NCBI RefSeq assembly: GCF_003991405.1
Contig: NZ_RPEN01000152.1
Coordinates: forward strand, 62,001 to 126,000
Source of the DNA: Pseudorhodobacter sp. E13
GTDB lineage: Bacteria; Pseudomonadota; Alphaproteobacteria; Rhodobacterales; Rhodobacteraceae
Direction of reading: 5' to 3'
DNA length: 64,000 bases
The notes under the pieces are model-generated. The model ran no database searches, was not told the origin of the DNA, and was given only the letters and a program-made list of their open reading frames with translations. This document shows, one piece after another, positions 1 through 9,606 of the stretch. Position 1 is the stretch's first letter. Every line of letters starts with the position of its first letter. The position numbers and the translations under genes are program-made.

Positions 1-356
1 GCCACCTCGCCTTTGGCTTCGGCCAAAGGCTTGCCCATTTCGGCAGTCAGAATCGCGCCCAGATCGTCCTGATTGGCCATCATCAGGTTGAACCAGGCCC
101 GCAGGATATTGGCGCGCTCTTTTGCGGTGCGGCTGGCCCAATCTTTCATCGCGGCTTCGGCGGCGGCAATGGCGCGGGCGGTTTCCGCACGGCCAAGGTT
201 GGGCACCGAACAAATCACATCATTGCGCGCCGGGTTTATCACGTCAAAGGTCGCGCCATCATCGGCATCAATCCATTCCCCGGCCACATAGGCTTTCGTG
301 GCCAGCAAAGACTGGTCTTTCAGCATCGCGCGCAGATCGGTTACGGTATCAAGCAT
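1..356 (-). CDS. gabD: NAD(P)-dependent succinate-semialdehyde dehydrogenase, N-terminal part
   Basis: This gene starts at an ATG at 356-354 and runs off the left edge, so about 118 N-terminal residues are visible. They begin MLDTVTDLRAMLKDQSLL and contain the aldehyde-dehydrogenase N-terminal pattern (YVAGEWIDADDG, then INPARNDV, then AEMGKPLAEAKGEV). The MGKPLAEAKGE stretch is typical of succinate-semialdehyde dehydrogenases, which oxidise succinate semialdehyde to succinate in GABA breakdown. A GGGAGG Shine-Dalgarno lies about five bases before the ATG. The catalytic Glu and Cys are outside the window, so the exact substrate cannot be confirmed. It is transcribed away from the alpha/beta hydrolase at 438. 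Confidence 0.8.
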   Translation of the reverse strand, partial: MLDTVTDLRAMLKDQSLLATKAYVAGEWIDADDGATFDVINPARNDVICSVPNLGRAETARAIAAAEAAMKDWASRTAKERANILRAWFNLMMANQDDLGAILTAEMGKPLAEAKGEV

Positions 357-437
357 CAAAGCCTCCCATTCAGGTTTGGAATATGCAAATCATGGGCGGG
401 CAGGGATGTCCAGTTCTCTGACAAGGTTGGAGCTATC

Positions 438-1217
438 ATGGATATGGATTTGGCCTATGCCAATGGGGCCTTTATTGCGGGTGCGGCAGACTACCCGCCG
501 AAATGGCAGGCCGAGGCCGCCGCCTTTCGCGCACAGCTTGGGCCAAGGGCGCAACTGGGGCTGGCTTACGGCCCCGGCGCGCGGCAGGCCTTTGATCTCT
601 TTTTGCCCGAAACCCCGCCGCGCGGCTGCGTCACCTTCATTCATGGCGGCTACTGGATGGCCTTTGATCGCAGCCTCTGGTCGCATTTCGCGGCAGGGGT
701 GCTGGCGCGGGGCTGGGCCTGCGCGATGCCGTCCTACACCTTGGCACCAGAGGCCCGGATCGCCGCGATGACGGCAGAAATGGGGGCGGCATTGGCTGCG
801 ATTGGCGCGCAGGTGCCGGGGCCGCAGGTGGTGACGGGCCATTCCGCTGGCGGCCACCTCAGCGCGCGTATGGGCTGCGCCGATCTGGCGGTGCCGGGGT
901 TGGTGCGGGTGGTGCCCATCTCACCGCTGTCGGATCTGGACCAGATCGCACAAACCAAGATGCAGGAAAAACTCCACCTCGACGCGGCGGAAATCGCAGC
1001 CGAAAGCCCGGCCCGCCTTGCTCTGCGCGCAGGCGTGCAGGCCCATGTCTGGGTCGGCGGGCAGGAACGCCCCAGCTTTCTGTGGCAAGCACGGCTGTTA
1101 TCCGAGGCCTGGTCCTGCGACTGGACGGTCAGCCCCGGCAAACACCATTTCGACGTGATCGACGCCTTGCAAGATGCCAACAGCCCCTTGGTCGACATTT
1201 TAGTCGGGGGCCTCTGA
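438..1217 (+). CDS. alpha/beta hydrolase (arylformamidase-like)
   Basis: A cytoplasmic alpha/beta-hydrolase of 259 residues. The oxyanion-hole motif HGGYW lies around residue 70 and the nucleophile elbow GHSAGGH around residue 135. A Pro-Ile-Ser-Pro-Leu-Ser-Asp stretch and a C-terminal KHHFDVID complete a plausible Ser-Asp-His triad. HGGYW plus GHSAGGHL is the pattern of the kynurenine-formamidase-like branch, which hydrolyses N-formylkynurenine or other small amides and esters. No other tryptophan-degradation genes are nearby, so the substrate is open. The gene stands alone and is followed by the 3' end of the convergent efflux pump gene. The family call is firm and the substrate is inferred. 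Confidence 0.75.
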   Translation: MDMDLAYANGAFIAGAADYPPKWQAEAAAFRAQLGPRAQLGLAYGPGARQAFDLFLPETPPRGCVTFIHGGYWMAFDRSLWSHFAAGVLARGWACAMPSYTLAPEARIAAMTAEMGAALAAIGAQVPGPQVVTGHSAGGHLSARMGCADLAVPGLVRVVPISPLSDLDQIAQTKMQEKLHLDAAEIAAESPARLALRAGVQAHVWVGGQERPSFLWQARLLSEAWSCDWTVSPGKHHFDVIDALQDANSPLVDILVGGL

Positions 1218-1239
1218 TCCCCCGGCTTTCTTTTCGGCA

Positions 1240-1259
1240 AAAATATCCCCGCCGGAGGC
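1240..1259. repeat. dispersed 20-bp intergenic repeat, copy 1
   Basis: These 20 bases are the exact reverse complement of 12733-12752. Each copy sits in a short spacer just after a gene. This copy lies between the convergent ends of the alpha/beta hydrolase and RND permease genes. The function is unknown; position suggests a 3'-end element, but no stable stem was evident. Confidence 0.5.
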
Positions 1260-1274
1260 ATCCGGCCCCAGCCA

Positions 1275-4200
1275 CTATTCCCCCGGCTGGGGCAAGGGCC
1301 GCAACAGCAGCGCGCCCAACCCAAGGCAAGCGGCAACCACCAGCACCGCCCCCGCGATAAACAAGCCAAACGCCGCCGCCATCGCAGGGGCTGCGGCCAA
1401 GGCCGGAACAAGGCCGACCAAGGGGCCAAACAGCGCCCCGGTGGGAATGGCCCAACCCAGCGTCAGCGCGAACCATGCCAGAATCGCCAGCATCCCGCCC
1501 CACAGCAGCGCTCGCGCGCGCGGCGCCGCTTGCGCGCGCAACCCGCGTTTGAACGCGTTGATCTGGCGCGCCAGATCGCCCTGCACGGCCAGCACCGCCG
1601 GCACCAGCACCAACACCAGCAACATGCCAAAGCCCAAACCATAGACCAGCGTGATCACCGTCGGCCGCAAAAACTCCGCCTGAGAGGAGCGTTCATACAG
1701 CAGTGGCGCCAGCCCCAGCACGGTGGTCGCCGTGGTCAGCAAGACCGGGCGCAGACGGTCTGCCACCGCATCAATGATCGCCGGATACAGCCCGCGCTTT
1801 TCGCCATATTGGTCGATGGTGGAAATCAGCACGATGGAATCATTGATGATGATCCCGGTCATCCCGATCATGCCCACGATGGAAAACATCGACAGCGGCA
1901 CGCCCCAGGCATCATGCCCGTAAATCGCCCCGATCAGACCAAAGGGGATCACGGCCATCACCACCACCGGGCGCGTCCAACTGGCAAAAACCCATGCCAG
2001 CACCATGTAAATGCCCAACAGGCAGAAAATCAGCCCCAGCGTCGCATCGCCCAGAAATTCGCGCTGCTGTTCGGCCAGACCGGACTGGCGGGTGGTGACG
2101 CCGAAATCCTCTTGCAGTTTGGGCAGAATATCCTCGGTCAGCGCGCGCTGCACTTCGGCGGCGCGGGCCGGGTCATCCTCGGCGATATCGCCCGAAACCG
2201 TGACGATGCGCAGGCCATTTTCGCGCCGGATGGTGGAAAAGCCAGAGCGCCGCTCCACCGTGACGATATCGGCCAGCGGCACATAAACGCCGGGGGCCGC
2301 ACGCAACAACATGCTGTCAAGGAAATCGGCGGTCAGTTCACTGTCGGGCAGTTCCACCTGCACCGTGGCCGAACGCGGGCCATCGGGGAAGCTCGCCGCT
2401 TCAATCCCGTTCAAACGGTCGCGCAGGCTGCGGCCCAGCGTGTCAATCGCAAAGCCAAGCGCCTGACCCTGCGGGGTCAGCGACAAGATCAACTCATCCT
2501 TGTCATAGGCAAGACTATCTTCCAGCGCCGACACTTCGGGGTAGGGGGCAAGCGCGGTTTTCAACGCCTCTGCCGCCGCTTTCAATGTGGTCGCATCTGC
2601 CCCGGTCAGATCGACGGACAGCGCGTCGCCCCCCGGCCCGAACCGCCCGCCGCGAAAGCTCAACTCCTCCAGCAGCGGATGGCGGCGCACTTCTTCTTCA
2701 AGGTCAGCGATATAGGTGAATGACGAATAGGGCCGATCATCAGGTTCGATCAGTTCAATCGAAATGCCACCCAGCAAATCGGCATCCTTGGTTTCCGCCG
2801 AGGACAGGCCGCGCCCGGTGCCGCCGCCGATTTCGGTCATCACGAACAGTGCCGGGTTTGTGCCGTGTTCGGCGGCATAGCGGGCGCTGACCGCGTCGGT
2901 CGCGCGCTGCATTTCGCGCATCATCGCCAGCGTATCATCCCGCGTGGCCCCCGGCAGCATGGCAAAATTGCCAGAGATGGAGGATTGCTCCGGCGCGTTG
3001 AAAAAGCGGAATTTCAGATCACCGCTGATGAACAGCGCGGCCTGACTGGCCAGCAGCAACACCGCCAGCGCCATGGTGGCAAAGCGGGCGCGAATGACAA
3101 AAGCGGTGAACGGGCGCACCGCCACCCGGATCAGCCATTGCAAGCCCTTGTTGACCTGGCGCGAAGGCCAGTCATACCACGCCTCGGCCCGCGCGGCGCG
3201 CAAGGCATGGGCCATGTGATTGGGCAGGATCAGAAAACACTCAACAAGGCTGGCCAGCAGCACGGCGATCACGGTGAAGGGAATATCGGCAATCAAGGTG
3301 CCAAAGCGCCCGCCGATGGTGACCAAGCCCGCAAAGGCGATGATGGTCGTCAGGGTTGAGGCGACGACAGGCATCGCCATGCGTTGTGCCGCATTCTCGG
3401 ACGCCTCAATCGCGCCTTCGCCCATATGGCGGGCACGGAAATCGGCATGTTCGCCCACCACGATGGCATCATCCACCACGATGCCCAGCGTGATGATCAG
3501 CGCAAACAGCGAGATCATGTTGATCGTCAGCCCCGCGCCATACATGATGCCCACCGCCGCCAGCAGCGATACCGGAATCCCCGCCGCCACCCAAAGCGCG
3601 GTGCGCGCGTTCAGGAACAAGAACAGCAGCGCCACCACAAGGCCAAGCCCCATCAGCGCATTGTCCAGCAGCAGGTTCAGACGCCCGGTGATCTGTTCGG
3701 CCCGCGCGCGCACCAGTTCGATCTGCACATCCGGCGGCAGCAAGGGCAGCATCCGGTCCGCCACCGCTTGCACATCGGCCTGCATGCGGATTGCATCACC
3801 AGTGTCGGACCGGTCCACCCGCACCGTGATCGCCGGGTTCGGCCCGACAAAGGTGGCCCGCCCCCGGTCGGCGGCCTGCCGCGTGACGGTGGCCAGATCG
3901 CCCACGGTCAGCGTGGTGCCATCGGCGGCTTGGCGCAGCACGATCGCGGCAATCTGGGTGGCGCTGCGGGCCTCTTGCCCGGTGCGCACCCGCGCGGCCC
4001 CACCGCCCACATCACCGGCGGGCGCGCTGTCCACCTCGGCGGAAATGGCGGCGGCGATTTCGGACATGGTCACATCATGGCGGATCAGGTTGATCGAGGG
4101 CACCTCGACCAAGATCTGCGGATCGGCAAGGCCGCTGATCGTGGTGCGCGTGATGCCCTGATCGAACAGACGCGCGGTAAACTCATCCGCGAACCGCCCC

Positions 4201-4682
4201 AATTGATCGACCGAGACAGGCCCGGTGATCACCACATCCGTCACCCTGTCGCGCCACGCGCCGCGCCGCACGGCGGGTTCTTCGGCATCTTCGGGCAGGG
4301 TGTTGATACTGTCGACCGCCGATTGCACATCTTCGGCGGCTTGCGTCAGATCGGTGCCGGGTTCAAATTCCAACGTGATACGCGCGCTGCCCTCTGACGC
4401 GCGCGAGGTGGCATCGGTGACGCCATCCACCGTCAGCAGCGCAGGTTCCAGCACTTGCACGATGGCGCGGTCTACATCCTCGGCCCCGGCTCCGGACCAT
4501 TGCACGCTGACCGTGACTTCCGAAATGATGACATCGGGAAAGAATTGCGCGCGAATACGGGTGGCGGCGGCCAAACCCGCCACGATCATCACCGCCAACA
4601 ACAGATTGGCCAGCGTGTTATGCCGGGTGAAGTAAGACAAAAGCCCCTTCGTCCCCGTGCCGATATCGCGCCCCTTTGCCAT
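1275..4682 (-). CDS. efflux RND transporter permease subunit (AcrB/MMPL type)
   Basis: An inner-membrane proton-driven drug/solute pump of 1135 residues. It has an N-terminal membrane segment followed by the large periplasmic porter loop, a central block of membrane helices, a second periplasmic loop and a C-terminal helix block. The helix-4 motif GIVVDDAIVVGE carries the adjacent aspartates of the RND proton relay. FFPDVIISEVTVSVQWSGAG near the N-terminus matches this family. The last about 100 residues contain an extra hydrophobic pair of helices, making it somewhat longer than typical AcrB (about 1050). It is preceded by its adaptor three bases upstream, so both are one operon. No outer-membrane TolC-like gene or TetR repressor is adjacent. 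The substrate is unknown. Confidence 0.9.
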   Translation of the reverse strand: MAKGRDIGTGTKGLLSYFTRHNTLANLLLAVMIVAGLAAATRIRAQFFPDVIISEVTVSVQWSGAGAEDVDRAIVQVLEPALLTVDGVTDATSRASEGSARITLEFEPGTDLTQAAEDVQSAVDSINTLPEDAEEPAVRRGAWRDRVTDVVITGPVSVDQLGRFADEFTARLFDQGITRTTISGLADPQILVEVPSINLIRHDVTMSEIAAAISAEVDSAPAGDVGGGAARVRTGQEARSATQIAAIVLRQAADGTTLTVGDLATVTRQAADRGRATFVGPNPAITVRVDRSDTGDAIRMQADVQAVADRMLPLLPPDVQIELVRARAEQITGRLNLLLDNALMGLGLVVALLFLFLNARTALWVAAGIPVSLLAAVGIMYGAGLTINMISLFALIITLGIVVDDAIVVGEHADFRARHMGEGAIEASENAAQRMAMPVVASTLTTIIAFAGLVTIGGRFGTLIADIPFTVIAVLLASLVECFLILPNHMAHALRAARAEAWYDWPSRQVNKGLQWLIRVAVRPFTAFVIRARFATMALAVLLLASQAALFISGDLKFRFFNAPEQSSISGNFAMLPGATRDDTLAMMREMQRATDAVSARYAAEHGTNPALFVMTEIGGGTGRGLSSAETKDADLLGGISIELIEPDDRPYSSFTYIADLEEEVRRHPLLEELSFRGGRFGPGGDALSVDLTGADATTLKAAAEALKTALAPYPEVSALEDSLAYDKDELILSLTPQGQALGFAIDTLGRSLRDRLNGIEAASFPDGPRSATVQVELPDSELTADFLDSMLLRAAPGVYVPLADIVTVERRSGFSTIRRENGLRIVTVSGDIAEDDPARAAEVQRALTEDILPKLQEDFGVTTRQSGLAEQQREFLGDATLGLIFCLLGIYMVLAWVFASWTRPVVVMAVIPFGLIGAIYGHDAWGVPLSMFSIVGMIGMTGIIINDSIVLISTIDQYGEKRGLYPAIIDAVADRLRPVLLTTATTVLGLAPLLYERSSQAEFLRPTVITLVYGLGFGMLLVLVLVPAVLAVQGDLARQINAFKRGLRAQAAPRARALLWGGMLAILAWFALTLGWAIPTGALFGPLVGLVPALAAAPAMAAAFGLFIAGAVLVVAACLGLGALLLRPLPQPGE

Positions 4683-4685
4683 GGA

Positions 4686-6191
4686 TCAGCCCCCCATCCG
4701 GCTTTCCAGCCGCTCGATCACCCCGGCGGGCACCTGATCTTTGGCAAGCTGGGCCAAAAGGCGGCTCTTGGCTTCGGCGGGCATCCGGTCATTGCCTTCG
4801 ACAAAGGCCACAAGGGCCGCGCGGCGTTCCGGCGTCAGGCTGACCATGTCCGGCTGGCCGGTGCTGGCGGCAACCGGGGATGCAACCGGGGCGGCGGATG
4901 CCGTGTCGGTGGTGGCCGCATCGGCGGCGCGCACGGGCTTGACCTTGATCCCCGCCCCCAGAAGCGGCGAGAGTTCCTGCACCAGTTCCCGCCCGGCAAT
5001 GGCATCGGCAGACAGGATGACCGCATCGCCTTGCCGCCGCAGCAGCGTGACGGGGATCGCCTCCAGCCGGTCATCCGCCGTCAGCGCCAGAACCGTGCCA
5101 TCGGCCCCCAGCGCGGTGGCGGGCAGCGCGACCACATTATCCATCACAGGTTCGGAAATCCGCACGGTGACAAAATCACCGGGCCGGAAACCGGGGGCAG
5201 AGCGGAGCGTGGCATAGATCAGCCGCCCGGTCTGGCCTTCGCCCACGGCGGCGCCCACGCGGGTCAAGGCACCTTGGGCAATGATTTCGGCCCCCGAAAC
5301 CTCTAGGGCGGCAGTCAATTCTGCGGGCAGCAGGCGGCCATTCTGATCAATCAGCCGCAGGAATTGCGCGGTGGAAATGCGAAAGGCCACTTCCAGCGCA
5401 TTCGGGTCGATCAGATCGCCGATGCGTTCATTCGCGCCCAGGATACGGCCCGGCACGGTGGATATCCCGCTCAACACCCCGTCAAATTCGGCAAACAGCT
5501 CGGTCTCGGCCAGCGCGCGCTCTGCCTCGGCCAAGGTGATGGCTTGGCGTGACAGGGCGGTTGCGGCTTGGTCCACCCGCGCTTCGGCTTGGGCCAAAGC
5601 GGTGCGGCGGCCAACCAAAGCCTGCGCCGCACTTGATGCCGCAAGGGCCGCCGTTTCCACCGCAGAGGTAGAGCCGACACCGCGGGCTTCCAAATCCCTT
5701 TGCCGATCAAGCGCTTGCTGGCGCAACTCGGCCTGCATTTCGGCGGCGGCGACATCATCGCGCGATAGGGCCAGCGCGCGGTCTGCATCGCGGGCCTCGC
5801 CTTGCGCGCGGGCCAGATCGGATTGCGCCAGATCGCGGGCGGTGGTGGCATCGGCCGGGTCCAGCCGCAGCAGCAATTGCCCCGCCGTCACCGTGGCCCC
5901 ATCTTCCACCCCTTCGCCCAAGGCAATCACCGTGCCGGCGCGCGGGCTGCGCAATTCCAACGTCCGACGCGACCGGATTTCGCCAAAGGCGGTCAAGGTG
6001 GGGGCCATGCTGACAGCCTCGGCGGTCACGAGATTGACCGAAAACACCCGTTCGCGCGCAGGCTGGCCGGGGCGCCCGCCCGCCAACTTCGCCTCAAAGG
6101 CGGCACGCAGGGTTTGCCCCGCCATGGCCAAAAGCCCCAGCGTGACCGCGACAAGAAGCAAGCCGATCAGTGACCGTCTGAAAAACCGCAT
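4686..6191 (-). CDS. efflux RND transporter periplasmic adaptor (HlyD/AcrA family)
   Basis: A 501-residue membrane-fusion protein that links the inner-membrane RND pump to an outer-membrane channel. Residues 8-30 form a membrane anchor or uncleaved signal. A lipoyl-like half-motif follows (around residues 80-110: SPRAGTVIALGEGVEDGATV). Next is a long Ala/Arg/Gln-rich coiled-coil hairpin (about 115-225) and then beta-barrel and membrane-proximal domains. The C-terminal about 100 residues are unusual: an Ala/Thr-rich linker followed by a charged helical tail (LTPERRAALVAFVEGNDRMP) not seen in short AcrA proteins. It is first gene of the operon with the permease; two direct repeats lie upstream. 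Confidence 0.88.
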   Translation of the reverse strand: MRFFRRSLIGLLLVAVTLGLLAMAGQTLRAAFEAKLAGGRPGQPARERVFSVNLVTAEAVSMAPTLTAFGEIRSRRTLELRSPRAGTVIALGEGVEDGATVTAGQLLLRLDPADATTARDLAQSDLARAQGEARDADRALALSRDDVAAAEMQAELRQQALDRQRDLEARGVGSTSAVETAALAASSAAQALVGRRTALAQAEARVDQAATALSRQAITLAEAERALAETELFAEFDGVLSGISTVPGRILGANERIGDLIDPNALEVAFRISTAQFLRLIDQNGRLLPAELTAALEVSGAEIIAQGALTRVGAAVGEGQTGRLIYATLRSAPGFRPGDFVTVRISEPVMDNVVALPATALGADGTVLALTADDRLEAIPVTLLRRQGDAVILSADAIAGRELVQELSPLLGAGIKVKPVRAADAATTDTASAAPVASPVAASTGQPDMVSLTPERRAALVAFVEGNDRMPAEAKSRLLAQLAKDQVPAGVIERLESRMGG

Positions 6192-6217
6192 TCAATGACC
6201 CTTGATAAGTGACTGCT

Positions 6218-6276
6218 TATGATACGCATACAACCGCCGGACGGATGACAAAACATATTCCAACATATGATACGCA
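6218..6276. promoter_or_regulatory. direct repeats upstream of the efflux operon
   Basis: The 11-mer TATGATACGCA occurs at 6218-6228 and again at 6266-6276, in the 130-bp spacer before the adaptor start at 6191. Two identical sites in a pump promoter suggest a regulator-binding region. No regulator gene is adjacent, and the repeats are not palindromic, so this is a suggestion only. Confidence 0.35.
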
Positions 6277-6324
6277 CAGCGCGCGGCGTTCCGTCGCGAT
6301 TATTTGCAGTTTTTCGCGAATTGG

Positions 6325-6867
6325 CTATTTGCGCCGCTGATGTTCATCCAGCCGGGGCATGATTTCCACGAAATTGCAGGGGCGGTGACGGTAATCCAAC
6401 TGCCAGCGCAGAATCTCGTCCCAGGCATCGCGGCAGGCACCGGGGCTGCCGGGCAGCGCGAACAGATAGGTGCCTTGCGCCACGCCCCCCGTGGCCCGGC
6501 TTTGCACCGCCGAGGTGCCGATCTTTTGCATCGAGATCATGGTGAACACGGTGCCAAACGCCTCAATTTCCTTTTCATACACATCGCGATGCGCCTCGAC
6601 CGTGACATCGCGGCCCGTCAGCCCGGTGCCGCCCGTCGACAAGATCACATCAATATCCGGGTCGGCACACCAATCGCGCAACTGGCTGGCAATCTCGGCC
6701 CGCTCATCGCGGATGATGCTGCGCGCGGCAAGGATATGGCCCGCCTCTGTCAGCCGCGCGACCAGCGTGTCGCCGGATTTGTCATCCGTGCTTTGGCGAG
6801 TATCGGAAACGGTCAGCACCGCGATGCGGACCGGAATGAAAGCTTTGGTTTCATCAATGCGGGACAT
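6325..6867 (-). CDS. moaB: molybdenum cofactor biosynthesis protein MoaB
   Basis: This 180-residue protein begins MSRIDETKAF. It belongs to the MoaB/MogA family that acts on molybdopterin (adenylylation) during molybdenum-cofactor synthesis. Diagnostic features are VRIAVLTVSDTR near the N-terminus, STGGTGLTGRDVT around residue 90, and the phosphate-binding ALPGSPGACRDAWDEIL near the C-terminus. The start at 6867 was chosen because the family similarity begins there; upstream in-frame codons read through the neighbouring gene. It lies five bases after the LysE-type exporter stop and is third in the UDG-LysE-MoaB operon. No other moa/mob genes are in the window. Confidence 0.9.
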   Translation of the reverse strand: MSRIDETKAFIPVRIAVLTVSDTRQSTDDKSGDTLVARLTEAGHILAARSIIRDERAEIASQLRDWCADPDIDVILSTGGTGLTGRDVTVEAHRDVYEKEIEAFGTVFTMISMQKIGTSAVQSRATGGVAQGTYLFALPGSPGACRDAWDEILRWQLDYRHRPCNFVEIMPRLDEHQRRK

Positions 6868-6872
6868 GGGCT

Positions 6873-7502
6873 TCAGGCCTTTTGCAAGAGGGCAAGACGA
6901 AGGGCGAGCGCGGCAAAGACGCCCGCGCTGACAAGGCCAAGCCCGCGCGCGAAACGTGCCGAGGTGGCCAGATGGCGGCCAAGCCCCGAGGCAGACAGGC
7001 CGACAGCGGAATTGACGATCATGCCGCCCAAACCCAACACCGCGCCAAAGATCAGAAATTGCGCCAACACCGCGCCGCGCGCCGGGTCCACGAATTGCGG
7101 GATGAAGGCAAGGGTGAACAGGATGATCTTGGGGTTGCTCAGATTGACCAACGCCCCATCGCGAAAGGCCCGCCACGGCGTCAGCCCCGGTGCCTTGGAC
7201 CGCGCAAGCGTGGTTTGCCGCAAGGATTGCAGCGCCAGCCACAACAGATAGCCAACCCCCAGCCAGCGGATCGCATCAAAAACGCCGGGATGGGCCGCCA
7301 CCACCGCGCCAAGCCCCAAACCCGCCAGCGTCACATGCACCATGCCGCCCGCCGTGATCCCCGCCGCTGCCGCCACAGCCGCCTGAGGCCCCGAGCGCAA
7401 GCCTTGCCCCAGCGAAAACATCATATCCGCGCCGGGCGTCAGGTTCAGCGCCAAGGCCGCAGGCGCAAACGTCAGCAAGATCAGCGGATCGACGGGAAAC
7501 AT
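6873..7502 (-). CDS. LysE family translocator
   Basis: An inner-membrane exporter of 209 residues with about six hydrophobic helices, typical in size for LysE/RhtB proteins that export amino acids or related small molecules. The family-typical segment [20 protein letters not shown] is near residue 20, and [21 protein letters not shown] sits in the middle. Its ATG shares one base with the TGA of the uracil-DNA glycosylase gene (TGATG), which supports the start and translational coupling. The exported compound cannot be told from sequence. Confidence 0.88.
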   Translation of the reverse strand: MFPVDPLILLTFAPAALALNLTPGADMMFSLGQGLRSGPQAAVAAAAGITAGGMVHVTLAGLGLGAVVAAHPGVFDAIRWLGVGYLLWLALQSLRQTTLARSKAPGLTPWRAFRDGALVNLSNPKIILFTLAFIPQFVDPARGAVLAQFLIFGAVLGLGGMIVNSAVGLSASGLGRHLATSARFARGLGLVSAGVFAALALRLALLQKA

Positions 7503-8305
7503 CACGATTGCCGCATCCTCGCCTGCACATCCAGCAAATCTGCCCAAGCCTCGCGCTTGGCGGCGGGGTTGCGCAGCAAATGGCCGGGGTGCGCCATCGG
7601 CATCACGGGGATGCCTTGCGCCGTTTCCCATGTGCCGCGCAGCCGCAGCACGCTGCTTTTGCCAAACAGCGCCATGCAAGAGGTGTTGCCCATCGCGATA
7701 ATCACCCGCGGTTTGACCAAGGCGATGTGACGCTCCAGAAACGGGCGCATCATGGCGATTTCATCCTCGGACGGGTCGCGGTTGCCGGGGGGGCGCCATG
7801 GCATCACATTGGTGATATAGGCGGCTTTCCGGGCGTCCTCGGCGCGGCGGCCATGGCCGATCGCGGCCAGCATCTTGTCCAGCAATTGCCCGGACGTGCC
7901 AACGAAGGGGCGGCCCTCAAGGTCCTCGTCGCGGCCCGGCGCCTCACCGATGATCATCAGGGGGGCAGCGGGGTTGCCATCGGCAAAGACCAGATTGCGC
8001 GCGCCTTTTTTCAACTCGCAATGGTCAAACGCCTCCAAGGCCGCGCGCAGGCTGGCCAGATCGGAGCAGGGGGCAGCGGCGGCCTTGGCCACTTGCACCG
8101 GGTCGGCTTTGGGCAGGTCTTGCACGGCTTCGGGCTTTGGCTTGGCCCCCGGCTTGGGGACCACCGGTTCCTGCTTTTCGGGCAAGGCGTAACGGTCCAC
8201 CGCCGCTTCGACCATCACCTCGGTCACGCCCATTTCAACCTGCCACGCCAGCGCGGCCAGCGCGGCGTTCCAGTCATAATCTGCGATATGCGTGTCGATT
8301 CCCAT
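7502..8305 (-). CDS. uracil-DNA glycosylase, family 4-like, lacking most Fe-S cysteines
   Basis: A base-excision-repair glycosylase of 267 residues that should remove uracil from DNA. The family-4 motifs are present: [17 protein letters not shown] (residues about 120-136), [15 protein letters not shown] (164-178) and HPGHLLRNP (239-247). Classic family-4 enzymes bind a 4Fe-4S cluster with four Cys. Here, by eye, the first is Phe93, the second is Cys96, the third is Trp170 (WRPP instead of CRPP) and the fourth is Met186. Three of four are therefore gone and no cluster is expected. The first about 75 residues are a Pro/Lys/Ala-rich extension. The start at 8305 is preferred over 8341 because the latter adds only a repetitive MPRPMPRPT stretch. 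Confidence 0.82.
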   Translation of the reverse strand: MGIDTHIADYDWNAALAALAWQVEMGVTEVMVEAAVDRYALPEKQEPVVPKPGAKPKPEAVQDLPKADPVQVAKAAAAPCSDLASLRAALEAFDHCELKKGARNLVFADGNPAAPLMIIGEAPGRDEDLEGRPFVGTSGQLLDKMLAAIGHGRRAEDARKAAYITNVMPWRPPGNRDPSEDEIAMMRPFLERHIALVKPRVIIAMGNTSCMALFGKSSVLRLRGTWETAQGIPVMPMAHPGHLLRNPAAKREAWADLLDVQARMRQS

Positions 8306-8446
8306 AGCGGGCAGAGTAGGGCGCGGCATGGGGCGGGGCAAGGCGGCGTTTGGGCGCTGCGGGCAAGGCCCATGGGTGAACTAAGCGTTGCCCCCTGCGC
8401 GCCTCTTTGCCATAAGCGGGGGAGAGACCAGACCGGGGGGCCAAAG

Positions 8447-9409
8447 ATGAGTTTTCGCGCGCGTCATTTGCTGGGGATACAGCATCTTGCCCCCGATGAG
8501 ATCAAGGCCGTGCTGGATCTGGCCGATAAATATGTCGACCTGAACCGCCGTTCGATCAAGAAATCCGACGCGCTGGCGGGGATGACGCAGATCAACATGT
8601 TCTTTGAAAACTCCACCCGGACACAGGCCAGTTTTGAACTGGCGGGCAAGCGGCTTGGCGCGGATGTGATGAATATGTCGGTGGCGCAATCCTCGGTCAA
8701 AAAGGGCGAGACGCTGATCGACACGGCGCTGACGCTGAACGCGATGCACCCGGATTTGCTGGTGGTGCGGCATGGGGCATCGGGTGCGGTGAACCTGCTG
8801 GCCGAAAAGGTGAATTGCGCGGTGCTGAACGCGGGCGACGGGCGGCACGAACACCCCACGCAGGCGCTGCTGGATGCGCTGACAATACGCCGCGCCAAGG
8901 GCCGCATTCAACGCCTGACGGTGGCGATTTGCGGCGATGTGGCGCATAGCCGCGTGGCGCGGTCCAACCTGATCTTGCTGGGCAAAATGGAAAACCGCGT
9001 GCGGCTGGTGGCCCCGCCCACCCTGATGCCCGCAGGCGTGGCCGAATTTGGCTGCGAACTCTTTGACGACATGCGCAAAGGGCTGGAAGGTGCCGATGTG
9101 GTGATGATGCTGCGCCTGCAAAAAGAGCGGATGGATGGCGGCTTCATCCCGTCAGAGCGGGAATATTACCACCGCTACGGGCTGGACGCCGAAAAGCTGA
9201 GCCATGCCAAGCCCGATGCCATCGTCATGCATCCCGGCCCGATGAACCGCGGGGTCGAGATTGACGGCGAGATTGCCGATGACATCAACCGCTCAGTCAT
9301 TCAGGAGCAGGTGGAAATGGGCGTGGCGGTGCGCATGGCCTGCATGGACCTGCTGGCGCGCAACCTGCGGGCCGAACGCGGGGCAAAGGCCGCCGGAGTG
9401 ATGGTGTGA
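8447..9409 (+). CDS. pyrB: aspartate carbamoyltransferase catalytic subunit
   Basis: A 320-residue enzyme joining carbamoyl phosphate and aspartate to give N-carbamoylaspartate, the second step of pyrimidine synthesis. It carries the carbamoyl-phosphate loop [15 protein letters not shown] (residues about 48-62), the VVRHGASGA region, and [14 protein letters not shown] (about 130-143). [12 protein letters not shown] lies near the C-terminus. The start at 8447 lies just before the conserved N-terminus. The stop TGA overlaps the GTG start of the next small gene. No pyrI-type regulatory subunit is present. A dihydroorotase-like gene follows three small genes later, the order seen in bacteria where ATCase associates with a DHOase homologue. 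Confidence 0.95.
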   Translation: MSFRARHLLGIQHLAPDEIKAVLDLADKYVDLNRRSIKKSDALAGMTQINMFFENSTRTQASFELAGKRLGADVMNMSVAQSSVKKGETLIDTALTLNAMHPDLLVVRHGASGAVNLLAEKVNCAVLNAGDGRHEHPTQALLDALTIRRAKGRIQRLTVAICGDVAHSRVARSNLILLGKMENRVRLVAPPTLMPAGVAEFGCELFDDMRKGLEGADVVMMLRLQKERMDGGFIPSEREYYHRYGLDAEKLSHAKPDAIVMHPGPMNRGVEIDGEIADDINRSVIQEQVEMGVAVRMACMDLLARNLRAERGAKAAGVMV

Positions 9410-9606
9410 CCGACGCCTTCCGCGATCTGCTGCTGCCGGGGGAGCGGCTTCTCTGGACCGCGCGGCCTGTGCCTTGGGCGGGGTTGACGCCGGGGGGCGT
9501 TGTTCAACTTGTCGTTGGGTTGGGCGCGCCGGAAACCCCGCGCCTGAGCGATTTTGACGCGGCGGTCACGCTGCTAAGGTCCAGATCGGGGGCGGCCCAT
9601 GGCTAA
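9406..9606 (+). CDS. small protein, possible truncated PH-like paralogue
   Basis: A 66-residue reading frame beginning with GTG inside the last codons of pyrB (GTGA overlap) and running into the start of the next gene. Its [19 protein letters not shown] resembles the opening of the following gene (DADEEILWQGAPDGG), a motif common at the start of bacterial PH-like (DUF304-type) membrane proteins. After it the similarity fades. It may be a genuine small coupled gene or a decayed copy of its neighbour. It has no clear membrane helix. Whether it is translated is uncertain. Confidence 0.45.
   Translation: MTDAFRDLLLPGERLLWTARPVPWAGLTPGGVVQLVVGLGAPETPRLSDFDAAVTLLRSRSGAAHG

Noticed and set aside
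1530-2723. Long plus-strand open frame opposite the RND permease
   Set aside because: It is the antisense shadow of a strongly conserved coding region and its translation is His/Gln/Arg-rich with no recognisable motif.
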